Source of the DNA: Nitrobacter sp051912485
GTDB taxonomy: Bacteria; Pseudomonadota; Alphaproteobacteria; Rhizobiales; Xanthobacteraceae
Assembly: GCF_051912485.1 (NCBI RefSeq)
Contig: NZ_CP196822.1
Coordinates: forward strand, 3,286,001 to 3,350,000
Length of the DNA: 64,000 bases
Reading direction: 5' to 3'
Of the stretch, positions 25,063-33,470 are shown piece by piece (the first letter of the stretch is position 1; each line of letters opens with the position of its first letter). Made by a program: the position numbers and the translations under genes. Below the pieces are notes generated by a model, which did not search any database, had not been told where the DNA came from, and saw only the letters and a program-made list of their open reading frames with translations.

Positions 25063-27267
25063 CTAGCGCGTCAGCACGATCGACACCTGAATGTGGCCTC
25101 GCGTCCGCAACACCTCGAGCGACACATCCTCATCATGACGGCGCAGACGCAAATCGACACTTGATTCGCCAAGATGCAGCCCGCGCAGGATCACCTCATT
25201 GAGGAATGCAGGAAGCCGCGGATTGCGCAGCCTGATCTCGTTCCTCGCAGCATCGAACTCCAGGCCTAACGCCGCTTCCAGCAGCGTGAACGGCGTGGCG
25301 CTCGCCCATGCCTGGGGTGAACAGGCGACGGGATAGAGTGTAGGCCCGCGCCGCGGCTCACGCCGGAAGCCGCAGAACAATTCCGGCAGCCGCCGTAAAT
25401 CCATGTAGGTGGCCGCGTCGAACAATCCCTTGAAGACATGTTCGACCGAATGCTTGAGGCCGTATCGCGCGAGCCCGAGCGCAATCAGCGCATTGTCATG
25501 CGGCCAGATCGAGCCATTGTGATAGGACATCGGATTGTAGCGCGCTTCCCCGATGGCAACAGTGCGGATCCCCCATCCGGTGAAGAACGACGCCCGCATC
25601 AGGTCGGCGGCGACCATCCGTGCTCGTTCCTCACCGACCAGACCGGTGAAAAGCAATTGTCCGGCGTTCGACGTCCGTACCTTGCAAGGCCGTTTCTTTC
25701 CATCGAGCGCCAGCGCGTATGTACGCAGATCCGGCAGCCAGAAGGCCTCCTCGAACCGGGACGCCAGACGCTCTGCGGCCTGCTCCAGCTCGCGGGCGCG
25801 GTCGGTCAGATCGAGCGCGCGCGCGCACCGCGCCGCCGCTCGCTTGGCGGCAAAGACGTAACCCTGCACCTCGGCCAACGCGATATTGCCTTCCGCAAGT
25901 GTGCCGTCGGCATGGAAGATCGCGTCGAACGAATCCTTCCAGCCCTGATTGGCGAGGCCCTGTTCGGACGCGCGCCGATACTCGACGAAGCCGTCGCCGT
26001 CCGGATCGCCGGGGCCGTCGATCCAGCCCAGCGCCGCCTCGATCGCCGGCCACAGCTCCTGCAGGATCGACTCGTCGCCCGTGCGTTCGACGTAAAGCCC
26101 CGCCAGCAGCACGAACAGCGGCGTCGAATCGACGCTGCCGTAGTACCGCTCGAACGGCACCTCGCGCAGCGCGGCCATTTCTCCGCCGCGCATCTCGTGC
26201 AGAATCTTTCCTGGCTCCGCATCTGCGAGAGGATCGGTAACCTGCGCCTGAAACGCCGCGAGCCTCCCGAGAACACCGCGTGCGATGCCGGGGTCGATCC
26301 ACAACATCTGCAACGCCGTTATTAGTCCGTCCCGCCCGAACGTCGTCGAGTACCAGGGAATCCCGGCATAGGGATAGCGGCCGTGCGGCGTCTCCGTCAT
26401 CAGGATGTTCAGATCGGCCATCGACTGGCACACCACCTCGTTGAAGATATTGTTCGAGGTTTCAATATTCGTCGCGCCGGACCAGGCGCGCCGCATTTCG
26501 CGGCGATGCGCCAGCAGTCCCCGATAGAACGGGCCGGGCATCTCCGTTGCCGGCTTGTTGCAGGACACTGTGAGAAATATTGCGGTGGTCTGCTGCGGCG
26601 GCAGATCCAGATGATAGATCGCACTGTTGACGGCCAGGCGCGTCGGCCGCGGATCGAAATGCAGGCGCGAGGTCCGAACGATCTCATCGAGACCTACGTA
26701 GGACAGAACGACGGTGGTGGGACCGGACAGTTCGCCGGTACCGACGCCGCGGCGCGCGCGCCGTTCGCCACGCACCTCAAACAGATCCGCGAAATCGTTG
26801 TCGAACAGCAAAGAGAGATCGAAGCTCGCTGTCTGCTCGCCGTGGTTCTGAATGCCGATCCTCTGATACGCAGTTCCGCGCCAGAGAAAGATCGTGCGCA
26901 CGATATGGATCGTGTCCTTGCGGAATACGATTCGCTCGCCATCGTAGATATCCGGATTGGTCAGATCGACCGTCAGACCGGAATTATCATTGCGCAAATT
27001 GGAGCCAAGCAGCAGCGGCTGCATGTCGTTGAGAACCAGCTCCAGCCTGGCAAGATAGCGCGTGTCGGTATTGAACAGCCCGTCGGGTCCTCCGGCGGAA
27101 GCTCCGATATCGCCATGGCTGTCCAGCACGACGAACGTATCGTCGTGCTTCAACGTGCGACGCGGGCGGGCCGAGGGGCCCGTCATCGGGATATAGAACG
27201 GCGATTCCGCCGCAAGTGCCTCCGACGACGGCATGATCGTGATCTGAGCCGTGGCCTTGATTGCCAT
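25063..27267 (-). CDS. Amylo-alpha-1,6-glucosidase/glycogen debranching-type enzyme
   Basis: A 734-residue protein: an N-terminal glycogen-debranching-type beta domain (about 30-250, with TFVVLDSHGDIG and LFNTDTRYL) and a C-terminal (alpha/alpha)6 toroid (about 270-720) carrying WYSTTFGRDGLITALQ and the conserved SYHNGSIWPHDNALIA. Family members cleave alpha-1,6 branches or act as general glycosidases on alpha-glucans. It has no signal peptide, so it is cytoplasmic. It lies downstream of an ABC exporter and near a GT4 enzyme, which suggests a glucan pathway. Confidence 0.9.
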   Translation of the reverse strand: MAIKATAQITIMPSSEALAAESPFYIPMTGPSARPRRTLKHDDTFVVLDSHGDIGASAGGPDGLFNTDTRYLARLELVLNDMQPLLLGSNLRNDNSGLTVDLTNPDIYDGERIVFRKDTIHIVRTIFLWRGTAYQRIGIQNHGEQTASFDLSLLFDNDFADLFEVRGERRARRGVGTGELSGPTTVVLSYVGLDEIVRTSRLHFDPRPTRLAVNSAIYHLDLPPQQTTAIFLTVSCNKPATEMPGPFYRGLLAHRREMRRAWSGATNIETSNNIFNEVVCQSMADLNILMTETPHGRYPYAGIPWYSTTFGRDGLITALQMLWIDPGIARGVLGRLAAFQAQVTDPLADAEPGKILHEMRGGEMAALREVPFERYYGSVDSTPLFVLLAGLYVERTGDESILQELWPAIEAALGWIDGPGDPDGDGFVEYRRASEQGLANQGWKDSFDAIFHADGTLAEGNIALAEVQGYVFAAKRAAARCARALDLTDRARELEQAAERLASRFEEAFWLPDLRTYALALDGKKRPCKVRTSNAGQLLFTGLVGEERARMVAADLMRASFFTGWGIRTVAIGEARYNPMSYHNGSIWPHDNALIALGLARYGLKHSVEHVFKGLFDAATYMDLRRLPELFCGFRREPRRGPTLYPVACSPQAWASATPFTLLEAALGLEFDAARNEIRLRNPRLPAFLNEVILRGLHLGESSVDLRLRRHDEDVSLEVLRTRGHIQVSIVLTR

Positions 27268-27331
27268 TATCTGCCCCCTGCCGGATTCTCCATCGCGCGA
27301 CGCCAGCCAACACCCGACGCTAACCGGCGTT

Positions 27332-29095
27332 TCACGCCGCGTGAACCGAGAGGCGGCTCATCTCCTTGGCGACGAGCTGCCCGTAGTGTCCGTCTTTACG
27401 CATCAACCGGCCGGGCTGACCGTCTTCGATGATCTTTCCGTTCTTGAGCACGACCACGCGATCGAAATCACGCAGGGTCGAAAGCCGGTGCGCGATCGCA
27501 ATCACGGTGCGGCCCCGCATCAGACGGCCGAGCGCCTCGCGGATGGCTTCTTCGGATTCACTGTCCAACGCCGCGGTCGCCTCGTCAAGCAGCAGGATCG
27601 GTGCATCCTTGAGGAAGGCGCGCGCAATGGCGATGCGCTGGCGCTGACCGCCGGAGAGTTTCACACCGCGATCGCCCACCATAGTCGCCAATCCTTCGGG
27701 CAGCCTCTCGACGAAATCGCAACGCGCCGCGATGGCCGCACGCAGCACCTCGTCGTCAGTCGCGGTCGGACGGCCGTAGCGGATGTTCTCGAGAATGGAT
27801 CGATGAAACAGGGAAATGTCCTGCGGCACCACAGAGATGGCGGCACGCAGGCTTTGCTGCGTGACTCGCGAAACATCCTGACCGTCGATCGTGACGCTTC
27901 CGCGCTCGGGATCGTAGAACCGCTGCAACAGGACGAACAGCGTCGACTTGCCGCCGCCGGATTCCCCAACCAAGCCGACGCGCTGTCCGGGCTGAAGCCG
28001 GAGATTGAACCGCTCGAACACCGCCTGACTACCGGGATAGCGAAACGTGACGGTGTTGAACGCAACGGCCGCGCCATGCTTCCGCAACGGCTCCGCTTCG
28101 GGGTGATCGGTCAATTCGTGCGGGAGCAGCAGTGTCGCGACCGCTTCGGACAGCCGCGCGACATGCTGGGTGATGTCGACGAGGGCAACCGCCAGATCGC
28201 GCGTCGCGTGCAGGATGGACAGGCCGAGCGTACAGACCAGCACGACATCGCCGGTGGTGGCGCCGCCGCGCTGCCAGAGCGTGATGGCCCACGCCAGCAG
28301 CGAAATGGTCAGCGCGACGGTAATGGCAGCATGGATGATTCTGAGCTTTTCGAGATAACGAAGGCTTCGCCCGCGCGCGCTCAGCTCGCGGCCGACGGTC
28401 GCATCGAAACGGTCATGCTCGTGATCGATCCCGCAGAACGCCCTGACCAGTGGCATGTTGTTGACGACGTCCACCATCTCGCCATCGACCGCCGCGGCCT
28501 TATCAGCAAAATCGTCATGCAATGGCTTGCCCGCCGCCGCGATTCTAAACATCGCGGTGACCATGACTCCGGCGACGATCGTCAGCCCCGCCGCCATCAA
28601 CGGACTGACGGTTCCGATCAACGCGATCGCGGCGATGGTCGCGATGCAGGGCGGCAATACATTCCAGACCAGCATGTTTTCGACGGTATACACAGCGTTT
28701 GAGGTCGCCGTGATACGGCTCGTCAACATCCCCGGCATCCGGTCGGCGAAGTAGCTCGGCGCATGGCCGGTCAGATGCCGGAAAATGTCGCGGCGAAGAT
28801 CGCCGGTTACACCGACGAAGGTAAAGCTCGCGACCCAGCCCGCTATCCGCCAGAGAAAGTTGTCGGCGGCGATCAGCAGCATAAGAAGGATGAATGCCAG
28901 CCATACCGCCCCGCTATGCGCAGGTCCGTATGCCAGCGCATCGACCAGCGATTTGACGCCGTATTGCGTTCCCACCGAACACGCCACCGCTGCCACGATA
29001 CAAAAAAGGATCGCGAGGTGCGACGCCGATCGCTGGCGGCAATAGCGCATCACGAATGCGAAGGGCCGACCGGCGTATCCCGAGAAATCGTCCAT
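27332..29095 (-). CDS. ABC exporter, fused membrane and ATPase domains
   Basis: A 587-residue half-transporter with six hydrophobic helices (about 20-310) and a nucleotide-binding domain holding GESGGGKSTL (Walker A), LSGGQRQRIAIARA and LLLDEATAALD. Such half-exporters act as dimers and export lipids, peptides or glucans (for example NdvA-type). AGGAA precedes the start on the minus strand. The debranching-enzyme gene begins 64 bases after its stop. It is divergent from the GT4 gene. Confidence 0.92.
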   Translation of the reverse strand: MDDFSGYAGRPFAFVMRYCRQRSASHLAILFCIVAAVACSVGTQYGVKSLVDALAYGPAHSGAVWLAFILLMLLIAADNFLWRIAGWVASFTFVGVTGDLRRDIFRHLTGHAPSYFADRMPGMLTSRITATSNAVYTVENMLVWNVLPPCIATIAAIALIGTVSPLMAAGLTIVAGVMVTAMFRIAAAGKPLHDDFADKAAAVDGEMVDVVNNMPLVRAFCGIDHEHDRFDATVGRELSARGRSLRYLEKLRIIHAAITVALTISLLAWAITLWQRGGATTGDVVLVCTLGLSILHATRDLAVALVDITQHVARLSEAVATLLLPHELTDHPEAEPLRKHGAAVAFNTVTFRYPGSQAVFERFNLRLQPGQRVGLVGESGGGKSTLFVLLQRFYDPERGSVTIDGQDVSRVTQQSLRAAISVVPQDISLFHRSILENIRYGRPTATDDEVLRAAIAARCDFVERLPEGLATMVGDRGVKLSGGQRQRIAIARAFLKDAPILLLDEATAALDSESEEAIREALGRLMRGRTVIAIAHRLSTLRDFDRVVVLKNGKIIEDGQPGRLMRKDGHYGQLVAKEMSRLSVHAA

Positions 29096-29375
29096 ACGTT
29101 CCTACCGAGGCGCTTTGAAAGTTGACCGGATGGTGAGGTTCCCTGGATCCGGTTCGGCTGTCGCCGCACAAGACCCTCAGAAAAGCCGTCAATGCGCAGA
29201 AACTTCGTTGCAATGACTGGCTAACCTATCTGGAAGGCTGTGATGGCATCAGCAAGACGACAATGTGGAAGAATGTGGGGAACTGCGCAGCCACAAAAGC
29301 GTTCCCCGAAGTGCTGTCGCTATCGACGGGCTTTTAAATCTCATGAAAACGTAAATGTGACAGGAGGCGATTTAG

Positions 29376-30443
29376 ATGCGCATTGCGCAGGTTGCTCCGT
29401 TGACGGAGGCTGTCCCGCCGAAACTGTATGGCGGCACTGAACGCGTGGTTCACTGGTTGACCGAGGAGCTCGTCGCCCTGGGTCACGACGTGACGCTTTT
29501 TGCCAGCGGCGATTCTCACACCTCAGCCCGGCTCGATGCGACATGGCCGAAAGCCCTGCGGCTTGATGGCTCCGTGCGGGATCCGAACGCCCTGCACATG
29601 GTGATGCTGGAACGGGTCCGCCGGAAATGCGACGACGAGGAATTCGACATCCTCCATTTCCATCTCGACTACTACCCCTTCTCGCTGTTTTCGCGGCAGC
29701 CGACGCCGTTTCTCACAACGCTTCACGGGCGCCTCGACCTTCCGGAGCATCAGCCGGTATTCAATGCATTTTCATCAATTCCCGTGATCTCCATCTCGAA
29801 TGCGCAACGTCGTCCGGTCCCGCAGGCCCGCTGGCTGCGCACGATCCATCACGGACTTCCAAAAGATCTGCTGACGCCACGGCCAATCATACCGAGCTAT
29901 CTTGCCGTCCTCGGCCGCATCGCTCCTGAGAAAGGCGTCGACCGTGCGATCAAAATCGCTATTCGCTGCGGCATCCCGCTCAAGATCGCAGCAAAGGTCG
30001 ATCGCGCCGATCAGGACTATTTCGATGAGTTCATCCGCCCGATGATGGACCATCCGCTCGTGGAGTTTATCGGTGAGATCAGCGACCGCGAGAAGCCAGA
30101 TTTCCTCAGCGGTGCCATCGGGCTGCTGCTGCCGATCGACTGGCCTGAACCGTTCGGACTCGTCATGATCGAGGCAATGGCGTGCGGAACACCGGTCATC
30201 GCCTACAATCACGGCTCCGTCGCCGAAATCGTCGAAGACGGCCGGACAGGCTTTATCGTCGAGGACGAGATCAGCGCGGTTGCCGCTGTCGACCGCCTGA
30301 CAACCCTCGATCGCACGACCGTCCGGGCCGAATTCGAGGCGCGCTTCACCGCGCGACGAATGGCGCTGGATTATCTCGATGCCTACAACGAGCTGATCGA
30401 GGCCGCTATGCCAAGGATCAAGCTGGTCAGCAGTGCCGAATGA
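29376..30443 (+). CDS. Glycosyltransferase family 4
   Basis: A 355-residue GT-B enzyme. The N-terminal Rossmann half begins MRIAQVAPLTEAVPPKLYGGTERVVHW and the C-terminal half carries the donor-site E-x7-E motif in EPFGLVMIEAMACGTPVIAY. AGGAGG at 29361-29366 gives a strong ribosome binding site. Rhizobial homologues often sit near amylo-glucosidase genes, as here. The sugar it transfers is not known from sequence. Confidence 0.92.
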   Translation: MRIAQVAPLTEAVPPKLYGGTERVVHWLTEELVALGHDVTLFASGDSHTSARLDATWPKALRLDGSVRDPNALHMVMLERVRRKCDDEEFDILHFHLDYYPFSLFSRQPTPFLTTLHGRLDLPEHQPVFNAFSSIPVISISNAQRRPVPQARWLRTIHHGLPKDLLTPRPIIPSYLAVLGRIAPEKGVDRAIKIAIRCGIPLKIAAKVDRADQDYFDEFIRPMMDHPLVEFIGEISDREKPDFLSGAIGLLLPIDWPEPFGLVMIEAMACGTPVIAYNHGSVAEIVEDGRTGFIVEDEISAVAAVDRLTTLDRTTVRAEFEARFTARRMALDYLDAYNELIEAAMPRIKLVSSAE

Positions 30444-30520
30444 GTTCGTAAGCCCAGCCTTCTGAACAAGCCCACATCCGTCGAAGGCGGGAGATGGAAC
30501 GTTCTCGTTTCCAATTCGTT

Positions 30521-30537
30521 CCTCCCGTAAAGGGAGG
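30521..30537 (+). promoter_or_regulatory. Hairpin enclosing the Shine-Dalgarno sequence of a DUF3551 gene
   Basis: CCTCCC (30521-30526) is the perfect complement of GGGAGG (30532-30537) with a five-base loop GTAAA. The right arm is the ribosome binding site, seven bases ahead of the ATG at 30545, so in the folded RNA it is fully paired. Confidence 0.6.
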
Positions 30538-30544
30538 ATGCGAG

Positions 30545-30781
30545 ATGCATAATTCCATGGGTGCGGCCCTATTGGCCGCGTTCGTCCTGACGATCGCCGC
30601 TGCGGCCTCGCCGGCGTCAGCGCATGACTACAGATACTGCCTGCAAGGCAGGGAGTGGGGTTATCCTGGGAACTGCCAGTTCTCGACCTACCGGCAGTGC
30701 ATGGCCACGGCATCAGGCACCTACGCCTATTGTGGCATCAATCCGCGCATCGCTTTTCGCGAGCGAGGACATTACAGGTGA
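30545..30781 (+). CDS. DUF3551 small exported protein
   Basis: A 78-residue protein with a signal peptide (ending SPASAHD) and a mature domain with four regularly placed cysteines: YRYCLQGREWGYPGNC, YRQC and YAYC. This is the DUF3551 pattern, a family that is abundant in Bradyrhizobium relatives and without known function. The start at 30545 is chosen for the GGGAGG at 30532-30537, which is itself part of a hairpin; an in-frame start at 30494 would make the signal peptide abnormally long. Confidence 0.85.
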   Translation: MHNSMGAALLAAFVLTIAAAASPASAHDYRYCLQGREWGYPGNCQFSTYRQCMATASGTYAYCGINPRIAFRERGHYR

Positions 30782-30790
30782 GCCGCGACG

Positions 30791-31486
30791 CTAGCTGCGC
30801 TCCTTGTGGGAGGATGAGCCGAACAGGGCCTTTTTGAAGTCCCGCACGCCGGTTGAAATTCGCGACCAGTTGCAGGTCGAGAAAAGTTGCTCCTCGCAGT
30901 GGGGCGCCATCTTGGGGCGCGGACGCGGAAGCAGGGCTACGCGCTTTTCAGCCGTTTTTGGCTTTGGCGCTACCGCCAGTTCGATGTCGCGGGCACCGGC
31001 CTTGGCACTAGCCCCGACCGTCTCCTTGGCCTGCTCGACCTGCTGCCGCTTCTGAAAAAACGCCGCCGCGATAATGCTGCGCCGCTGATCCTTGAGAAAG
31101 GCGGCATACTGCTCATCGATGTGCTTCTGTTCTTCTGCCGTCGGGTTCGGCCCCGCGATGTCGAAATGCCGGTTCTGCATGAAGTCAAAATAGGTATAAC
31201 CGCCGCCCGGCTTGCGCCGGCCGGCGAATTTGGCCTCACATGCCGTGAGCCGTTTGTCCTTGTCATCGGGCGAGGTCGCATTCTTTTCCGTGCTCGCCGC
31301 GCATTCCTCGAAGTCGGCCGGGGCGCGCGACCACCATCCCGCACGCGCATGGGCGGAGACCAGCACCACCATGCCGCAAGCCATTGCAAAACCGGCCAGA
31401 AGTCTTCTCGCGCCAGCCACCGCCAACAGCCTCGTCCAATACTCTTCGGAGCCAACGATTCTCAGGAAATATCGCTGCCTTGTCAC
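30791..31486 (-). CDS. Exported or membrane-anchored protein of unknown function
   Basis: A 231-residue protein with a GTG start, a hydrophobic segment at about 24-48 (LLAGFAMACGMVVLVSAHARA) that serves as signal or anchor, and a mature part with two cysteines (FEEC, LTAC) and a central YTYFDFMQNRHFDIAGPNPT motif that looks conserved. The middle is a charged helix (AFLKDQRRSIIAAAFFQKRQQ) and the end is basic. I do not recognise a named domain. The start is uncertain because no clear ribosome binding site is present. Confidence 0.7.
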   Translation of the reverse strand: MTRQRYFLRIVGSEEYWTRLLAVAGARRLLAGFAMACGMVVLVSAHARAGWWSRAPADFEECAASTEKNATSPDDKDKRLTACEAKFAGRRKPGGGYTYFDFMQNRHFDIAGPNPTAEEQKHIDEQYAAFLKDQRRSIIAAAFFQKRQQVEQAKETVGASAKAGARDIELAVAPKPKTAEKRVALLPRPRPKMAPHCEEQLFSTCNWSRISTGVRDFKKALFGSSSHKERS

Positions 31487-31664
31487 CCCCGGATCGAGGT
31501 TTATCCCGGCTTTTGCTTTCGGCGAACGTCGGTCGATCGGCCATACGAATCCGCCGCCGATCCCGGATTAGCGGGCTGTCGCGCTTCCTCATATTTTACA
31601 AAAGGCAGCACCCGATATCGTCACGACGCTGAAGGCGCGTGGCGACGTCCGACCGACGGCTGCG

Positions 31665-32036
31665 TCAGACCAGCGCCAGCTTGCGGTCGATGACAAGCAG
31701 AACGCGGTCGAGTTCGTGACCGCGCCGCAGGATCAGGCCACCGGCCGAAATCACGCTATAGGCACCCTGCTTGCGCGCGAGCCGCGGATCTTTCTCGATA
31801 CGGTAGATGGGAACTTCGGAAGCGCGGCGGAAGATCGAGAACACCGCCCGGTCCTTGAGGAAATCGATGGCATAGTCCCGCCACTCGCCATCGGCCACCA
31901 TGCGCCCATAAAGATTGAGGATGCGATTGAGTTCGAGCCGACTGAAGGTTACCCGGCCAGGAACGGGGAGCGCGGCAGGACTGCGTTCCGCCGCGCGGCT
32001 CCCGCTTGGATCAAAGTCATCCGACAGCGAACTCAT
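31665..32036 (-). CDS. DUF2794 family protein
   Basis: A 123-residue cytoplasmic protein. The conserved core runs from FSRLELNRILNLYGRMVADGEWRDYAIDF to VPIYRIEKDPRLARKQGAYSVIS and is the DUF2794 signature, present across Rhizobiales with unknown role. AGGAGG lies five bases before the ATG, a strong site. The first 25 residues are variable and Ser/Pro-rich. It lies between an unknown exported protein and the 535-base gap ahead of the DUF1223 gene. Confidence 0.87.
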   Translation of the reverse strand: MSSLSDDFDPSGSRAAERSPAALPVPGRVTFSRLELNRILNLYGRMVADGEWRDYAIDFLKDRAVFSIFRRASEVPIYRIEKDPRLARKQGAYSVISAGGLILRRGHELDRVLLVIDRKLALV

Positions 32037-32206
32037 CGGCGCCTCCTGTCAAAATCAACGACATGATCGCGCCGTATGGGCCTCGCCGCAAGAGGCGTTC
32101 AGCGGATGCCTCGAGAGGCCGCCGCAGGAACCCGGGCCATGTTTGGCGCGAGTTGCGTCAGAACGCCGCGATCAGAACAGCGCCATCACGAGAGCTTCGG
32201 TCAGAA

Positions 32207-32233
32207 ATCATAATGCAGCCCAATTTCCGTCAA
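32207..32233 (-). promoter_or_regulatory. Possible promoter for the DUF2794 gene
   Basis: On the minus strand TTGACG (32233-32228) and TATGAT (32212-32207) are spaced by 15 bases. The boxes match the sigma-70 type of rhizobia well, but the spacing is shorter than the preferred 17. The site lies about 170 bases ahead of the DUF2794 start. Confidence 0.3.
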
Positions 32234-32369
32234 GCAACCGCCCCGCTGGACTGCGAGAACGAATTCACTGCGATAGCCCGATTCTTTCGGCACTGGATCC
32301 TCAGCCCCCAGCCCCCCGGGGCCGTCAGGATCGGGCCCCTTCGCAGGAACTTACTCTCCAGACAGCTTG

Positions 32370-32398
32370 GGACCGGCGAAAGCTGGTCCTTTTCTTTT
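32370..32398 (+). terminator. Intrinsic terminator on the plus strand
   Basis: GGACCGGC (32370-32377) pairs with GCTGGTCC (32382-32389) with one G-T pair and a GAAA tetraloop, and is followed by TTTTCTTTT (32390-32398). It has the full shape of a Rho-independent terminator. The nearest annotated gene upstream on this strand ends at 30781, so it should serve an unannotated transcript. Confidence 0.75.
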
Positions 32399-32571
32399 GC
32401 GTCTTTTGCGAAAGCATTCCGCTCTTGAGAAAGCGGTGCTTGATGGGAATGCGGTGCTTGATGCTCGATCACGCGCGTCAGACCTGCGTCGTCGGCGGCA
32501 CGCATTGCAACGCGTCGGGCAGGGATATCCCGAAATAGCAATAACGATACCGAAAGATCGAGGACGATGAT

Positions 32572-33327
32572 TCAGTGCAGCGATGTGTAGGCCGCACCGA
32601 GCATCGGGCCGGGCCTGTCGCGATTGCCGTCCTGAACGTAGACCACCGCAGCGTCGACGCCATCCCGCGCGATATTCTCCATCGGCACCGCCCAGGTGCC
32701 GGCCTTGCCGGTCCAGTCACCGACCTTGAGCCAGCTTCGAACGACGTTGTGGTAGGTCACTTCGCGGCCGCCGTTCTCACCGCGCCCGATCGCAATCGGC
32801 ACCGCTTTCGCGATCGCACATATCCAGATTTCGCCGTGATCGGACGGATGATTTGCGTTGGCGGATGCGACCGACACATTGAGCTGCCTGCCCGACACCG
32901 CCATCGAAACCGGCACCGACATCACCTCTTCGTTTTTCCGCGTATCGCGGACGGCCGTGTCGATGGCCGCGCGATCGTTGCCGATCACATGGGCCGATCC
33001 GTTGACGATCACCTGCGGCGTGTAGACGTCGCGGTCGCCGCGCATCTGCGAATAGGCCTTCTGGCGCGCGGTGAAACGGTTGTCAGCCAGCGTATCCTTC
33101 CAGCCGAGATAGTCCCAGTAATCGATCGGCATGCTCAGTGCAACGATCGAGGGATCCCTGGAAAGATCGCCAAGAATCTTGTCGGCCGCCGGGCACGACG
33201 AGCAGCCTTGCGACGTGAACAGTTCAACCACGGCTCGCGGATCCGCCAGAGCGGGATGAACGACCGCTACGAGCACGCAAACGCCAAGCGCGCCGGACAG
33301 TCGCGACAAACAACCATGAGACATCAT
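32572..33327 (-). CDS. DUF1223 thioredoxin-like exported protein
   Basis: A 251-residue protein with a signal peptide (ending PALADP) and a thioredoxin-like N-terminal domain with the redox-like motif CSSCPAAD in FTSQGCSSCPAADKIL. The DUF1223 family covers the rest, including IDYWDYLGWKDTLADNRFTARQ and YTPQVIVNG. The three Cys (GCSSC) suggest thiol chemistry or metal binding in the periplasm. Family members are common next to acnA in Rhizobiales. The start is one of two tandem ATGs; a GTG at 33336 is also possible. Confidence 0.87.
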   Translation of the reverse strand: MMSHGCLSRLSGALGVCVLVAVVHPALADPRAVVELFTSQGCSSCPAADKILGDLSRDPSIVALSMPIDYWDYLGWKDTLADNRFTARQKAYSQMRGDRDVYTPQVIVNGSAHVIGNDRAAIDTAVRDTRKNEEVMSVPVSMAVSGRQLNVSVASANANHPSDHGEIWICAIAKAVPIAIGRGENGGREVTYHNVVRSWLKVGDWTGKAGTWAVPMENIARDGVDAAVVYVQDGNRDRPGPMLGAAYTSLH

Positions 33328-33470
33328 CGAGGCCACACCGAAACCGCGGCACGACCTGTGCCGGCGTCATGAAGGGAAGTACGCCTCCGCACGCGAGGAG
33401 CCGACCTTTTCATAGGCTGCCTTCCATTCACCTGCCACTCAATTCGCAGTGAGCCCATCACGGGATCACA

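Larger units (their letters stand above)
32037..32571. other. Intergenic region (535 bp), possible sRNA locus
   Basis: No protein gene is convincing. On the plus strand an intrinsic terminator ends at 32398 without any gene upstream of it on that strand, so a small RNA may be encoded at about 32150-32398. A 13-base direct repeat (GCGGTGCTTGATG at 32433 and 32451) follows. A weak minus-strand promoter for the DUF2794 gene is described separately. Confidence 0.45.

Noticed and set aside
32433..32463. 13-base direct repeat GCGGTGCTTGATG with a five-base spacer, considered as the start of a CRISPR or tandem array
   Set aside because: Only two copies are present, with no spacers of regular size; it is a local duplication.
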